Positions 46,681-55,613 of a stretch of 64,000 nucleotides of DNA are shown piece by piece. The stretch's first letter is position 1, and every line of letters begins with the position of its first letter. The stretch lies in the NCBI RefSeq assembly GCF_005938655.1, contig NZ_VCQT01000036.1, positions 62,001 through 126,000 on the forward strand, in the 5' to 3' direction. The position numbers were made by a program, and so were the translations under genes. The notes beneath the pieces are model-generated. The model made no database searches, had not been told where the DNA came from, and saw only the letters and a program-made list of their open reading frames with translations. This stretch comes from Alloalcanivorax gelatiniphagus. Its GTDB lineage: Bacteria; Pseudomonadota; Gammaproteobacteria; Pseudomonadales; Alcanivoracaceae.

Positions 46681-47682
46681 ATGCGGCTGCGCGCGGAGCA
46701 TCTGGCCAAACACCTGCAAGGGGAGCTGCTGCCGGTCTATCTGGTGGCCGGCGACGAGCCCCTGCAGCAGGACGAAGCGCTGGACGCCCTGCGCGCCAGC
46801 GCCCGCCAGCAGGGCTTTGACGAACGCCACCGCTTCAGCGCCGACACCGGCATCGACTGGAACGCCGTGCGCAACGAGGCCCAGAGCCTGAGCCTGTTCG
46901 GCGGCCGCCGTATCCTGGAAGTGGTGCTGGGCGAAAAGCGGCCGGACAAGGCCGGCAGCGAGACCCTGCGCGAACTGCTCGATCCCCCTTCCCCGGACAC
47001 CCTGCTGCTGATCCGCTGTTCCAAGCTGGACCGCCGCAAGGACTGGAACAGCGCCTGGGTCAAGGCGCTGGACGCCTGTGGCGCGGTGCTGGAAATCTGG
47101 CCGGTGGAAGGCAAACAGCTGCAGCACTGGCTGCGCGACCGGCTCGCCAGCCGTGGCCTGAACATCGATGACGACGCCCTGGAACTGCTGATCCAGCGCA
47201 GCGAAGGCAATCTGCTGGCGGCCGCCCAGGAAGTGGACAAGCTGGCCCTGCTCAGCACCGACGGCCGCGTCAACGCCGACACCGTGCAGCAGGCGGTGGG
47301 CGACTCCAGCCGCTACACCCCCTTCGACCTGACCGATGCCACCGGCCGTGGCGACGCGGAACGGGCCCTGCGCATTCTGCGCACCCTGCGCGCCGAAGGC
47401 GTGGAAGCGCCGGTGGTGCTGTGGGCCCTGGGCCGGGATATCCGCGCCCTGGACGCCCTGGCCACCGGCGGCCCGCCGCCGCGCCTGCCGCCCCAGCGGC
47501 TGCGCGCCCTGGAAGCCCGCGCCCGGCAACTGCCGCCGCGCCAGCTGCACCGCGCCCAGGCCCTGGCGATCCGCGCCGACCAGGCGATCAAGGGCATGGG
47601 CCCCGGCGACCCCTGGCAGTACCTGTCCGGCCTGGTGCTGCGCCTGTGCGGCCGGCCCCTGCCCGCGATCCTGGAAAAGTAG
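46681..47682 (+). CDS. holA: DNA polymerase III delta subunit
   Basis: 333 residues. Family features: YLVAGDEPLQQDEALDALR near the start and a helical collar domain with VGDSSRYTPFDLTDA. HolA opens the sliding clamp in the clamp-loader complex. Length is normal. It is cotranscribed with leuS and lptE. Confidence 0.94.
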   Translation: MRLRAEHLAKHLQGELLPVYLVAGDEPLQQDEALDALRASARQQGFDERHRFSADTGIDWNAVRNEAQSLSLFGGRRILEVVLGEKRPDKAGSETLRELLDPPSPDTLLLIRCSKLDRRKDWNSAWVKALDACGAVLEIWPVEGKQLQHWLRDRLASRGLNIDDDALELLIQRSEGNLLAAAQEVDKLALLSTDGRVNADTVQQAVGDSSRYTPFDLTDATGRGDAERALRILRTLRAEGVEAPVVLWALGRDIRALDALATGGPPPRLPPQRLRALEARARQLPPRQLHRAQALAIRADQAIKGMGPGDPWQYLSGLVLRLCGRPLPAILEK

Positions 47683-47691
47683 CTACCCCCT

Positions 47692-47793
47692 ATCGCGGCT
47701 AAAGCCGCTCCTACAGATAAGCGCCCCCCCCGTAGGAGCGGCTTCAGCCGCGATTATAGGTGTCGCTATCGTAGGAGCGGCTTCAGCCGCGAT
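47692..47793. repeat. REP cluster, three copies
   Basis: One inverse copy (47692-47715) and two direct copies (47732-47754, 47771-47793), all with GCGGC/GCCGC stems. It starts 10 bp after holA. Confidence 0.9.
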
Positions 47794-47832
47794 CCCCACC
47801 CAACCGGCCAATAAACCGGCCAAAATAGCCCC

Positions 47833-48144
47833 ATGATCAGCAGCCTTCTGGACCTCACGCCCTTTATCCCCAGCGATCAGCAACTGGGGCAAAGCGGGCT
47901 TGCGGATAAGGCCCTGGTGTTGAACCGGCAAGCCGCCGCCCTGGAGGGCCAACTGGACCGCGCCGAAGCGCTGGAACTGGCCGGTCAGAACTCCGAGCGA
48001 AACAACCGGCGCCTGATCAGCCAGCTCCGCGACGAGGGACTGCTCAGTGAAACCAACAACCGCTCGCCGCTACAGTGGGCCATCCCCGAGCACGCCGAAC
48101 CCTGGTACTTCCCCGAACTGGCGCCGCATTACCCTCCCCAGTAG
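47833..48144 (+). pseudogene. Fic-protein remnant (N- and C-terminal ends only)
   Basis: 103 residues. The first ~38 residues (LTPFIPSDQQLGQSGLADKA, QAAALEGQL) resemble the start of Fic-domain proteins, and the last ~60 (RAEALELAGQNSERNNRRL, SQLRDEGLLSETNNRSPL, IPEHAEPWYFPELAP) resemble their C-terminal winged helix. The catalytic HPFxxGNGR core is missing, consistent with a large in-frame deletion. It still has a start and stop, the latter in a REP. No Fic core is found elsewhere in the window. The family call is from pattern memory; if wrong, it is a short hypothetical gene. Confidence 0.5.
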
Positions 48145-48207
48145 GAGCGACTTCAGTCGCGATCAACGGCGCTGCCGGCCCCCATCGCGACTGAAGTCGC
48201 TCCTACA
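48141..48207. repeat. REP pair overlapping the stop of the Fic remnant
   Basis: Direct copy at 48141-48163 and inverse copy at 48184-48207, both with the GCGAC/GTCGC stem. The TAG of the short gene is the TAG of the REP. Confidence 0.88.
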
Positions 48208-48347
48208 CACCTTCCAGAGCCCATACCGAGTCGCAGCACGGATAGCGCGCGCCCTCACGGGTTGAAACTCGCCGTTTTTATTGGCCCGCGCGGAGGCGGC
48301 GGCTTTGCTAGGGTCGCGGGAATACCCGCTGCCCCGCGAAGCACCCT

Positions 48348-49199
48348 ATGGCCCAACGTCTGGATACCTCGTCGATCAGCTTTACCGCCCTCTATACCGG
48401 CCAGGTGTGGGTGCGCAACGGCCTGTCCGGGCCGGGCTTCCGCACCCGTTCGGGGGCGCTGCTGTACGGCGCCATGACGCCCTTCGAGGCCGCCGGCAAG
48501 CGGCTGATGGGCGGCAATATCCGCACCTTTCTGCTGCAGCGGCACCATCTGATCGACGCCCGCCTGGAAGCGCTGATCGCCGACCACCCGGATCTGCAGA
48601 TCCTGGAGCTGGCCTGCGGTCTGAGCCCCCGGGGTCAGCGGCTGTGCCGGCGCCATGCGGGCATCACCTATGTGGAGGCGGACCTGCCGGATATGGCGCG
48701 GCGCAAGCAGCGGCTGCTGGCCGGCCTGGGGCTGCTGGACGGGCGCCACCGGGTGGAGGTGGTGAACATTCTGGCGGAGCACGGCGAGCAGAGCGTGGCC
48801 ACCCTGCTCGGCCGGCTCGATCCGGCCCGGCCGGTGGCGGTGGTCACCGAGGGATTGATCAACTATTTCGAGCTGGCCAGCCTCAGCCCGTTCTGGGCCC
48901 GGCTGGCGGGGGCACTGGAAGCGTTTCCCCGGGGCATCTACCTGACCGACAACTATCCGCTCTACGCCAATATGCGCTTCCAGCGCACGCTCAAGGCCCT
49001 GGGCGGCCTGCTCGGCGCCGTGTCGCGCAGCCACGTGACCTTCCATTTCGATTCCGACCGGGCCACCGAGGCGCATTTCCGGGGGCTGGGTTTCAGCGGC
49101 CTGACCGTGCACGACCCGGCGGATTACTACGCCAGCCTGCCGATCCCGCGCACCCGGGGCACGCCCATGGTGCGGATTCTTGAGGCGCAGGCGCCCTGA
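48348..49199 (+). CDS. LCM-type SAM-dependent methyltransferase (COG3315)
   Basis: 283 residues. ILELACGLSPRGQRLCRR is the SAM-binding motif I and YVEADLPDM follows; VVTEGLINYF is typical of the Ppm1/LCM group that methylates carboxylates or hydroxyls. The substrate is unknown. It stands alone between repeat clusters and the proA unit. Confidence 0.85.
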   Translation: MAQRLDTSSISFTALYTGQVWVRNGLSGPGFRTRSGALLYGAMTPFEAAGKRLMGGNIRTFLLQRHHLIDARLEALIADHPDLQILELACGLSPRGQRLCRRHAGITYVEADLPDMARRKQRLLAGLGLLDGRHRVEVVNILAEHGEQSVATLLGRLDPARPVAVVTEGLINYFELASLSPFWARLAGALEAFPRGIYLTDNYPLYANMRFQRTLKALGGLLGAVSRSHVTFHFDSDRATEAHFRGLGFSGLTVHDPADYYASLPIPRTRGTPMVRILEAQAP

Positions 49200-49284
49200 T
49201 TCCCCACGCCGGTTTTTTCGGTTCATCGCGGTTTAGCGGGAATTTTCCCTCCAGCCGGGGCGCGACGCCCTTCCGGGCCCCTTG

Positions 49285-49365
49285 GTAGGAGCGACTTTAG
49301 TCGCGATGACGATGGCACCCGAGGGGGATCGCGGCTGAAGCGGAGTGCCGCCCAGCCGCTCCTAC
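49285..49365. repeat. REP pair with one long-loop copy
   Basis: Short copy at 49285-49307 (GCGAC/GTCGC stem) and an inverse long copy at 49328-49365 carrying the CGGAGTGCCGCCC insert. Confidence 0.87.
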
Positions 49366-49455
49366 TCAAAGATGGGCTCTACGAAGCCGCCGCCTATACC
49401 CACCCTGGTTCATCGTTGTTGGTACCCGTAACGGTTTCGCTACCTCGAAGCGGAG

Positions 49456-49550
49456 CTGTGTGGGTGCCTTCCGGGACCCTTTTTGGCAGGGATGCCAAAA
49501 ACGGGAGCGCCCATGGACGGCTTGAGCGATCCCGGAAGGCACCCACACAG
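49456..49550. repeat. 21-bp perfect inverted repeat with inner hairpin
   Basis: Arms at 49456-49476 and 49530-49550 match base for base over 21 bp (left arm begins CTGTGTGGGTGCC). The 53-nt loop holds a second perfect hairpin, TTTTTGGCA and TGCCAAAAA with a GGGA loop (49480-49501), bordered by CCC and CGGG. The right arm continues into the dispersed repeat also seen at 32351-32403. Confidence 0.9.
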
Positions 49551-49654
49551 ATCCGCGTCCCGGCTAAAGGCGTCCAGCATCGACTTCACGCTAAAACGCG
49601 ATGAACCTTTTCCTCAGCGCACCGGGGTTGTTTCGCGGGCCACCCGGAACCCCG

Positions 49655-49660
49655 TATAAT
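49655..49660 (+). promoter_or_regulatory. proA -10 element
   Basis: TATAAT, a perfect -10, 31 bp before the proA ATG. A weak -35 TTTCGC lies 18 bp upstream. Confidence 0.5.
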
Positions 49661-49691
49661 GCGCCTTTTCGTTTCCCGACAGGCGTGTCAC

Positions 49692-50951
49692 ATGAATATC
49701 CAGCAGTACATGGCCGACGTGGGCCGGCAGGCCCGCGCTGCCTCCCGGGCCATGGCCCGGGCCACCTCCGGCGAGAAGAACGCCGCGCTCGGCGCCATCG
49801 CCGCCGCGCTGCGTGCCCATCGCAGTGCCATTCTCGATGCCAACCAGCGTGATCTGGCGCGGGGCCGGGACAATGGCCTGGAGCCGGCGCTGCTGGACCG
49901 TCTGGAACTGACCCCGGCGCGCTTCGACGGCATGGTCGAGGGGCTGGAGCAGGTGGTCGCCCTGGCCGATCCGGTGGGCGCCATCACCGACCTGAATTTC
50001 CGCCCCAGCGGCATCCAGGTGGGCAAGATGCGCGTGCCCCTGGGCGTGATCGGCATCATCTATGAGTCCCGCCCCAACGTGACCATCGACGCCGCCGCCC
50101 TGTGCCTGAAGTCCGGCAACGCGGCCATTCTGCGGGGCGGCTCCGAGGCCATCGATTCCAACCAGGCGATCGCCGAGTGCCTGCGCGCCGGCCTGCGCGA
50201 GGCCGGCCTGCCGGATACCGCGGTGCAGGTGATCGAGACCACCGACCGGGCCGCCGTGGGCGAGCTGATCAGCCATCCCGAGTTCGTGGATGTGATCGTG
50301 CCCCGGGGCGGCAAGGGCCTGATCGAGCGCATCAGCGCCGAGGCCCGGGTGCCGGTGATCAAGCATCTGGACGGCAACTGCCACGTCTATATCGACGCCG
50401 ACGCCGACCCGGCCAAGGCGCTGAAGGTGGCCTACAACGCCAAGACCCAGCGCTACGGCACCTGCAACACCCTGGAAACCCTGCTGGTGCACGCCGGCAT
50501 CGCCGAGCGGGTGCTACCGGAACTGGCCGACCAGTACCGCCAGGCCGGCGTGGAACTGCGCGGCTGCGAGCGGGTGCGCAAACTGCTCGGCGACCAGGTG
50601 GCGGAAGCCACCGAGGCGGACTGGGAAGAGGAATACCTGGCGCCGGTGCTGGCGATTCGCATGGTGGACGATCTGGATCAGGCCATGGACCACATCCATC
50701 GCTACAGCTCCGGCCACACCGAGTCCATTATCACCGAGAACTACAGCCACGCCCGCCGCTTCCTGGCGGAGGTGGACTCCAGCTCGGTGATGGTGAACGC
50801 CTCCACCCGCTTCGCCGACGGCTTCGAATACGGTCTGGGCGCCGAGATCGGTATTTCCACCGACAAGCTGCACGCCCGCGGCCCGGTGGGCCTGGAAGGG
50901 CTGACCAGCCAGAAGTGGGTGGTGTTCGGCGACGGCCACGTGCGGCAATAG
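49692..50951 (+). CDS. proA: Gamma-glutamyl phosphate reductase
   Basis: 419 residues. Aldehyde-dehydrogenase fold with the catalytic Cys in the segment [17 protein letters not shown]; other marks are [17 protein letters not shown] and [17 protein letters not shown]. It reduces gamma-glutamyl phosphate to the semialdehyde in proline synthesis. Start ATG at 49692 follows GACAGGCGTGTC. It is followed after 3 bp by nadD in the same unit. Confidence 0.96.
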   Translation: MNIQQYMADVGRQARAASRAMARATSGEKNAALGAIAAALRAHRSAILDANQRDLARGRDNGLEPALLDRLELTPARFDGMVEGLEQVVALADPVGAITDLNFRPSGIQVGKMRVPLGVIGIIYESRPNVTIDAAALCLKSGNAAILRGGSEAIDSNQAIAECLRAGLREAGLPDTAVQVIETTDRAAVGELISHPEFVDVIVPRGGKGLIERISAEARVPVIKHLDGNCHVYIDADADPAKALKVAYNAKTQRYGTCNTLETLLVHAGIAERVLPELADQYRQAGVELRGCERVRKLLGDQVAEATEADWEEEYLAPVLAIRMVDDLDQAMDHIHRYSSGHTESIITENYSHARRFLAEVDSSSVMVNASTRFADGFEYGLGAEIGISTDKLHARGPVGLEGLTSQKWVVFGDGHVRQ

Positions 50952-50954
50952 CGC

Positions 50955-51647
50955 GTGCCGGCTCTGAAACCCTTGATCCTGTTCGGCGGCACCTTCGACC
51001 CGATCCACCGGGCCCATGTGCACGCCGCCCTGGCGGTGTCGCGGGCGCTGGGCAACGCGCCGGTGCATCTGCTGCCCAACGCGGTGCCGCCGCACCGGCC
51101 CCAGCCCCAGGCCAGTGGCGCCCAGCGCCTGGCCATGGTGCGCCAGGCCTGCGCCGGCCACCCGCAGCTGATCGCCGACGACTGGGAACTGCGCGAGCGC
51201 GGCGGCGCGCCCTCCTTCACCCTCAACACCCTGAAGCATTTCCGGCGCCTGATCGGCCGGCGCCCGCTGGTGTTCGTGGTTGGCGCCGACAGCTTCGCCC
51301 AGCTGGACCGCTGGCACCGCTGGCGGGAATACGCCGCCCTCTGCCATCTGGCGGTGGTGCCGCGCCCCGGCGCGGCGCCGGCGCCGCTGCGGGTGCAGCG
51401 GGCTTTTCCCCGCGCCCCTGGTCGCCTGCTGCGCGCCCGCCCCGCCGGCCGCCGGCTGATGCTGGCCCGGCCGGTGCTGGACGTGGCCGCCAGCGATATT
51501 CGGGAAACCCTGCGCGCCCACGGCGACAGTCCGCTGCTGACCCCGGCGGTGCGCGCCCATATCCATCGCCATGGGCTGTATAATCAGTCCGTTCATCGCG
51601 GCAACGCCGCCGACAACCCTGTGCACGCACTCAACGAGGCCCCATGA
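50955..51647 (+). CDS. nadD: Nicotinate-nucleotide adenylyltransferase
   Basis: 230 residues. [15 protein letters not shown] is the nucleotidyltransferase HxGH-type motif and SDIRETLR the C-terminal ATP-binding motif. It makes deamido-NAD. Starts with GTG at 50955. The stop overlaps rsfS by four bases (ATGA), consistent with coupled translation. Confidence 0.93.
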   Translation: MPALKPLILFGGTFDPIHRAHVHAALAVSRALGNAPVHLLPNAVPPHRPQPQASGAQRLAMVRQACAGHPQLIADDWELRERGGAPSFTLNTLKHFRRLIGRRPLVFVVGADSFAQLDRWHRWREYAALCHLAVVPRPGAAPAPLRVQRAFPRAPGRLLRARPAGRRLMLARPVLDVAASDIRETLRAHGDSPLLTPAVRAHIHRHGLYNQSVHRGNAADNPVHALNEAP

Positions 51648-52003
51648 GTTCCCAACCCCCTTTGCTGGATCTGGTGCTCGACGCCCTGGAAGAAATGAAA
51701 GCCAAGAACGTAGCCAGCCTGGACGTGCGCGCCATGACCAGCGTGGCCGATGACATGGTGATCGCCAGCGGCACCTCCAGCCGCCACGTCAAGGCGATGG
51801 CCGACAACGTGATGGAAAAGGCCAAGCAGGCCGGCTACTCGCCCCTGGGCACCGAAGGCGAACGCGGCGCGGAATGGATCCTGGTGGATCTGGGCGACGT
51901 GATCGTGCATCTGATGCTGCCCGCCACCCGCGAGTTCTACGACCTGGAGCGGCTGTGGAAAACCCCGGACCACCACCCGGACCGGGACCAGCGCGACCAG
52001 TGA
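51644..52003 (+). CDS. rsfS: Ribosome silencing factor RsfS
   Basis: 119 residues. Family segments: [25 protein letters not shown] (quoted in part), [19 protein letters not shown] and FYDLERLW. RsfS binds L14 and blocks subunit joining in starvation. It overlaps nadD by four bases and precedes rlmH by 63 bp. Confidence 0.94.
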   Translation: MSSQPPLLDLVLDALEEMKAKNVASLDVRAMTSVADDMVIASGTSSRHVKAMADNVMEKAKQAGYSPLGTEGERGAEWILVDLGDVIVHLMLPATREFYDLERLWKTPDHHPDRDQRDQ

Positions 52004-52066
52004 GGCGGCGCCCGGCGCCGCCGCTTCGCGCTATCGCCGGTCCATCGTGTTATCGGGAGCCACGCC

Positions 52067-52537
52067 TTGCGCATTCACATCCTCGCCATCGGCACCAAAA
52101 TGCCCGCCTGGGTCAACCAGGGGTTCCAGGAGTACCAGAAACGGCTGCCGCCGGACATGCGTCTGGAACTTGAGGAAATTCCGTTGCCTAAACGTTCCAG
52201 GGGCGACACCGGCGCGCTGGTGCGGGCCGAGGGCGAGGCGCTGGAAAAACGCCTGGAGAAGTACCCCGGCGCCCACCGGGTGGCCCTGGAAGTCACCGGC
52301 CGCGCCCTGGATACGCCGGCCTTGAGCGAGAAGCTGGCCACCCTGCGCGACCTGGGCCAGGATCTGATTCTGCTGGTGGGCGGCCCGGACGGGCTGTGCC
52401 CGCGGGTCTCCGCCGCCGCCCACGAGCGCTGGTCCCTGTCGGCGCTGACCCTGCCGCACCCGCTGGTGCGGGTGCTGCTGGCCGAGCAGCTGTACCGGGG
52501 CTGGACACTGCTGACCGGCCATCCTTATCACCGCTAA
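52067..52537 (+). CDS. rlmH: 23S rRNA pseudouridine-1915 N3-methyltransferase
   Basis: 156 residues. SPOUT fold with LVGGPDGLCP near the knot and the C-terminal ALTLPHPLVRVLLAEQLYRG block. It methylates pseudouridine 1915 of 23S rRNA. TTG start at 52067 gives the family N-terminus (MRIHILAIGTKMPAWV). mrdA starts 21 bp after the stop. Confidence 0.94.
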   Translation: MRIHILAIGTKMPAWVNQGFQEYQKRLPPDMRLELEEIPLPKRSRGDTGALVRAEGEALEKRLEKYPGAHRVALEVTGRALDTPALSEKLATLRDLGQDLILLVGGPDGLCPRVSAAAHERWSLSALTLPHPLVRVLLAEQLYRGWTLLTGHPYHR

Positions 52538-52558
52538 CGATTCGAACAACGGGGCCGA

Positions 52559-54448
52559 ATGCGCCGACCACTGACCCTCAAGGACCATCATCACGAGCAG
52601 CGGATCTTCAGCTTCCGCCTGCTGGTGGCCGCCTTTCTGGTGGTCGCCCTGTCGCTGGTGCTGGTGGGGCGCATGGCCTGGCTGCAGATCTCCCAGCACA
52701 GCCGCTATACCACCCTGAGCGACGAAAACCGGGTGCAGACCCAGGCGGTGCCGCCGCCCCGGGGGCTGATCACCGACCGCAACGGCGAGATCCTGGCCGC
52801 CAACCGGCCGGACTTCGCGGTGGAGCTGATCATCGAGCAGGTGCCGGACCTGGAAGCCACCCTGACCCGCATCGGTGAGCTGGTGGCACTGGCGCCGGAC
52901 GACCTGGAGCGCTTCCACCGGCGCCTGGCCAGCCCGCGCCGGCCCTGGGACCCGATTCCCCTGCGCGGCCGCCTCAGCGAAGAGGAAATCGCCCGCCTTA
53001 CCGTCAACCAGCACCGCCTGCCCGGCGTGCGGGTGGCGGCCAACCTGGTGCGCCATTATCCCCACGGCAAGCTGTTCTCCCACGTGCTCGGCTATGTGAA
53101 CCGGCTCAACGTGGAGGACCTGGACGCCATGACCCTCACCGAGCAGTCCAACTATGCCGGCACCCATTACTACGGGCGCACCGGCATCGAGCGCTATTAC
53201 GAGCAGCGCCTGCACGGCAAGGTCGGCTACCGCCAGGTGGAGACCAATGCCCGGGGCCGGATTCTGCGGGTGCTGGAGGAGCAGCCGCCGGAACCCGGCC
53301 AGAACCTGCGCCTGACCCTGGATATGAAGGTGCAGCAGGCCGCCTACGACGCCCTCGGTGACCGCCGTGGCGCGGTGGTGGCCATCGACCCCCGGGACGG
53401 CAGCGTGCTGGCCTTTGTCAGCCGCCCGGGGTTCGAGCCCAATCTGTTCGTCAACGGCATCTCCCACCAGGATTACGCCCGCTACCGGGAAGACCACGAC
53501 AACCCGCTGTTCAACCGGGCCCTGCAGGGCCGCTACCCGCCGGGCTCCACGGTGAAGCCGTTTATCGGCCTGGCCGGCCTGGATGCCGGGGTCACCGACT
53601 GGCAGCGCACCATTTTTGATCCGGGCTACTACCAGCTGGAGGACAACCCGCACCGCTACCGGGACTGGAAGCGCTGGGGGCACGGCTGGGTGGACATGAC
53701 CAAGGCGGTGGTGGAGTCCTGCGACACCTACTTCTACGACCTGGGCTTCAAGCTGGGCATCGCCCGCATGCACGACTTCCTGTCCGACTTCTCCCTGGGC
53801 CAGCCCACCGGCATCGACCTGCTCAATGAGTCCGCCGGCCTGCTGCCCTCCAAGGAATGGAAGCGCGCCGCCCGGGGCAAGCCCTGGTTCCACGGCGACA
53901 CCATCAACGCCAGCATCGGCCAGGGGTTCGTGCTGACCACGCCGTTGCAACTGGCCACCGCCACCGCCATCCTCGCCCACCATGGCAAGCAGGTGACGCC
54001 GACCCTGGCCGCCGACGAACTGCGGCCGCCGCCCCGGCCGGATATCGTGCTCAACAATGAGCGCGACTGGTCGCGCATGGAGCACGCCATGGAAGAGGTG
54101 GTGCACGGCGACCACGGCACCGCCCGGGTGATGGCCAAGGGCGCCCCCTACCGGATGGGCGCCAAGAGCGGCACCTCCCAGGTGTTCTCGGTGGGCCAGG
54201 AGGAAACCTACAACGAGGACGAGCTGGCCGAGCGCCTGCTCGACCATGCCCTGCTGATCAGCTTCGCGCCGGTGGATCACCCGGCCATCGCCGTGGCGGT
54301 GCTGGTGGAAAACGGCCGCCACGGCGGCTCCACCGCCGGCCCGGTGGCGCGCCAGGTGATGGACGCCTGGCTGCTCAATGATCAAGGGGAACTGGACGTG
54401 CCGGCGCCGCTGCCACGCGTCCCCACGCCGGGAGGAACGGTGCCATGA
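52559..54448 (+). CDS. mrdA: Penicillin-binding protein 2 (elongasome transpeptidase)
   Basis: 629 residues. One N-terminal helix (about 16-36), a dimerisation domain with the FVKRLNVED-type region, and a transpeptidase domain with STVKPF (SxxK), SCD (SxN position) and KSGT. It cross-links peptidoglycan during rod elongation with RodA. The stop overlaps rodA by four bases (ATGA). Length and motifs are normal. Confidence 0.96.
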   Translation: MRRPLTLKDHHHEQRIFSFRLLVAAFLVVALSLVLVGRMAWLQISQHSRYTTLSDENRVQTQAVPPPRGLITDRNGEILAANRPDFAVELIIEQVPDLEATLTRIGELVALAPDDLERFHRRLASPRRPWDPIPLRGRLSEEEIARLTVNQHRLPGVRVAANLVRHYPHGKLFSHVLGYVNRLNVEDLDAMTLTEQSNYAGTHYYGRTGIERYYEQRLHGKVGYRQVETNARGRILRVLEEQPPEPGQNLRLTLDMKVQQAAYDALGDRRGAVVAIDPRDGSVLAFVSRPGFEPNLFVNGISHQDYARYREDHDNPLFNRALQGRYPPGSTVKPFIGLAGLDAGVTDWQRTIFDPGYYQLEDNPHRYRDWKRWGHGWVDMTKAVVESCDTYFYDLGFKLGIARMHDFLSDFSLGQPTGIDLLNESAGLLPSKEWKRAARGKPWFHGDTINASIGQGFVLTTPLQLATATAILAHHGKQVTPTLAADELRPPPRPDIVLNNERDWSRMEHAMEEVVHGDHGTARVMAKGAPYRMGAKSGTSQVFSVGQEETYNEDELAERLLDHALLISFAPVDHPAIAVAVLVENGRHGGSTAGPVARQVMDAWLLNDQGELDVPAPLPRVPTPGGTVP

Positions 54449-55590
54449 GCGTACGCGAATATCTTCGGCAGATGCCCGGCCAGGGCGGCGCCATCCTCGG
54501 CAACGGCCTGAGCGCGCGCCTGCACCTGGATGCGCCGCTGCTGGCGGCGTTGATGCTGCTGGCCCTGGGCGGCCTGACGGTGCTGTACAGCGCCGGCGGC
54601 GGCAGCCTGGACCTGGTGGCCCGCCAGGCGGTGCGCTTCGGCGCCGGCGCCGCCCTGATGGTGGTGGTGGCGCAGATACCGCCGCGCAGCTACCGGTTCT
54701 GGGCGCCGCTGATCTACGCCATCGGCGTGGTGATGCTGATCCTGGTGGTGGTGATCGGCTTCGAGGCCAAGGGCGCCGCCCGCTGGCTGCACATCCCCGG
54801 CATCGGCCGTTTCCAGCCGGCGGAGATCATGAAGCTGGCGGTGCCGGCCATGGTCGCCTGGTTCTTCAGCGAGCGGAACCTGCCACCCCGGCTGCTGGAC
54901 GTGCTGATCGCCCTGGCGCTGATTTTCCTGCCGGTGGTGCTGATCGCGGTGCAGCCGGACCTGGGGACCTCGATTCTGATCGCCGCCGCCGGCCTGGTGG
55001 TGCTGTTCGTGGCCGGCCTGTCCTGGCGTCTGATCGGCCTGGCGGTGGTGGTGTTGCTGGTGGCCGCGCCGTTGATGTATTTCTTCGTGCTGCATGACTA
55101 CCAGCGCAGCCGGGTGGACACCTTCCTGAACCCGGAGGCGGACCCGCGCGGCGCCGGCTGGAACATTATCCAGTCGAAAACCGCCATCGGCTCCGGCGGC
55201 GTCACCGGCAAGGGCTGGCTGGACGGCACCCAGTCGCACCTGGATTTTCTGCCGGAATCCTCCACCGACTTCATTCTCGCCGTGCTCGGCGAGGAGTTCG
55301 GGCTGGCCGGCTTCGTGCTGCTGATGATCGTCTATCTGGTGATCGTCGGGCGCGGTTTCTTTATCAGCTGGCAGGCCCAGGAGACATTCTCGCGCCTGCT
55401 CGCCGCGTCACTGACGATGACGTTTTTTATTTATATTTTTGTGAACGTCGGCATGGTGTCCGGACTCTTACCGGTGGTGGGGGTACCCTTGCCGCTGGTC
55501 AGCTATGGCGGCACATCCATCGTCACCCTGATGGCCAGTTTCGGCATGCTCATGTCCATGCATACCCATCGCCGACTGATGAGTTACTGA
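54445..55590 (+). CDS. rodA: RodA glycosyltransferase (SEDS)
   Basis: 381 residues, ten helices. SEDS features: KGAARWLHIPGIGRFQPAEIMKL (quoted in part), VAVQPDLGTSILI with the catalytic Asp, and LPLVSYGGTSIVTLM. It polymerises glycan strands during cell elongation with PBP2. Overlaps mrdA by four bases and is followed 23 bp later by mltB. Confidence 0.96.
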   Translation: MSVREYLRQMPGQGGAILGNGLSARLHLDAPLLAALMLLALGGLTVLYSAGGGSLDLVARQAVRFGAGAALMVVVAQIPPRSYRFWAPLIYAIGVVMLILVVVIGFEAKGAARWLHIPGIGRFQPAEIMKLAVPAMVAWFFSERNLPPRLLDVLIALALIFLPVVLIAVQPDLGTSILIAAAGLVVLFVAGLSWRLIGLAVVVLLVAAPLMYFFVLHDYQRSRVDTFLNPEADPRGAGWNIIQSKTAIGSGGVTGKGWLDGTQSHLDFLPESSTDFILAVLGEEFGLAGFVLLMIVYLVIVGRGFFISWQAQETFSRLLAASLTMTFFIYIFVNVGMVSGLLPVVGVPLPLVSYGGTSIVTLMASFGMLMSMHTHRRLMSY

Positions 55591-55613
55591 CAAGGACTTC
55601 CAAGGAGAACCAC

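Larger units (their letters stand above)
49200..49691. other. Repeat-rich intergenic region before proA
   Basis: 492 bp with no gene. Contents in order: a partial copy of a dispersed repeat (49218-49265), a REP pair (49285-49365), the 21-bp inverted repeat (49456-49550), a full inverse copy of the dispersed repeat (49541-49608), and the proA promoter (TATAAT at 49655-49660). Confidence 0.8.

Noticed and set aside
49200-49691. A small gene in the 492-bp gap before proA
   Set aside because: Open frames of about 60 codons run through the inverted repeats and REPs, with no ribosome binding sites or recognisable product.
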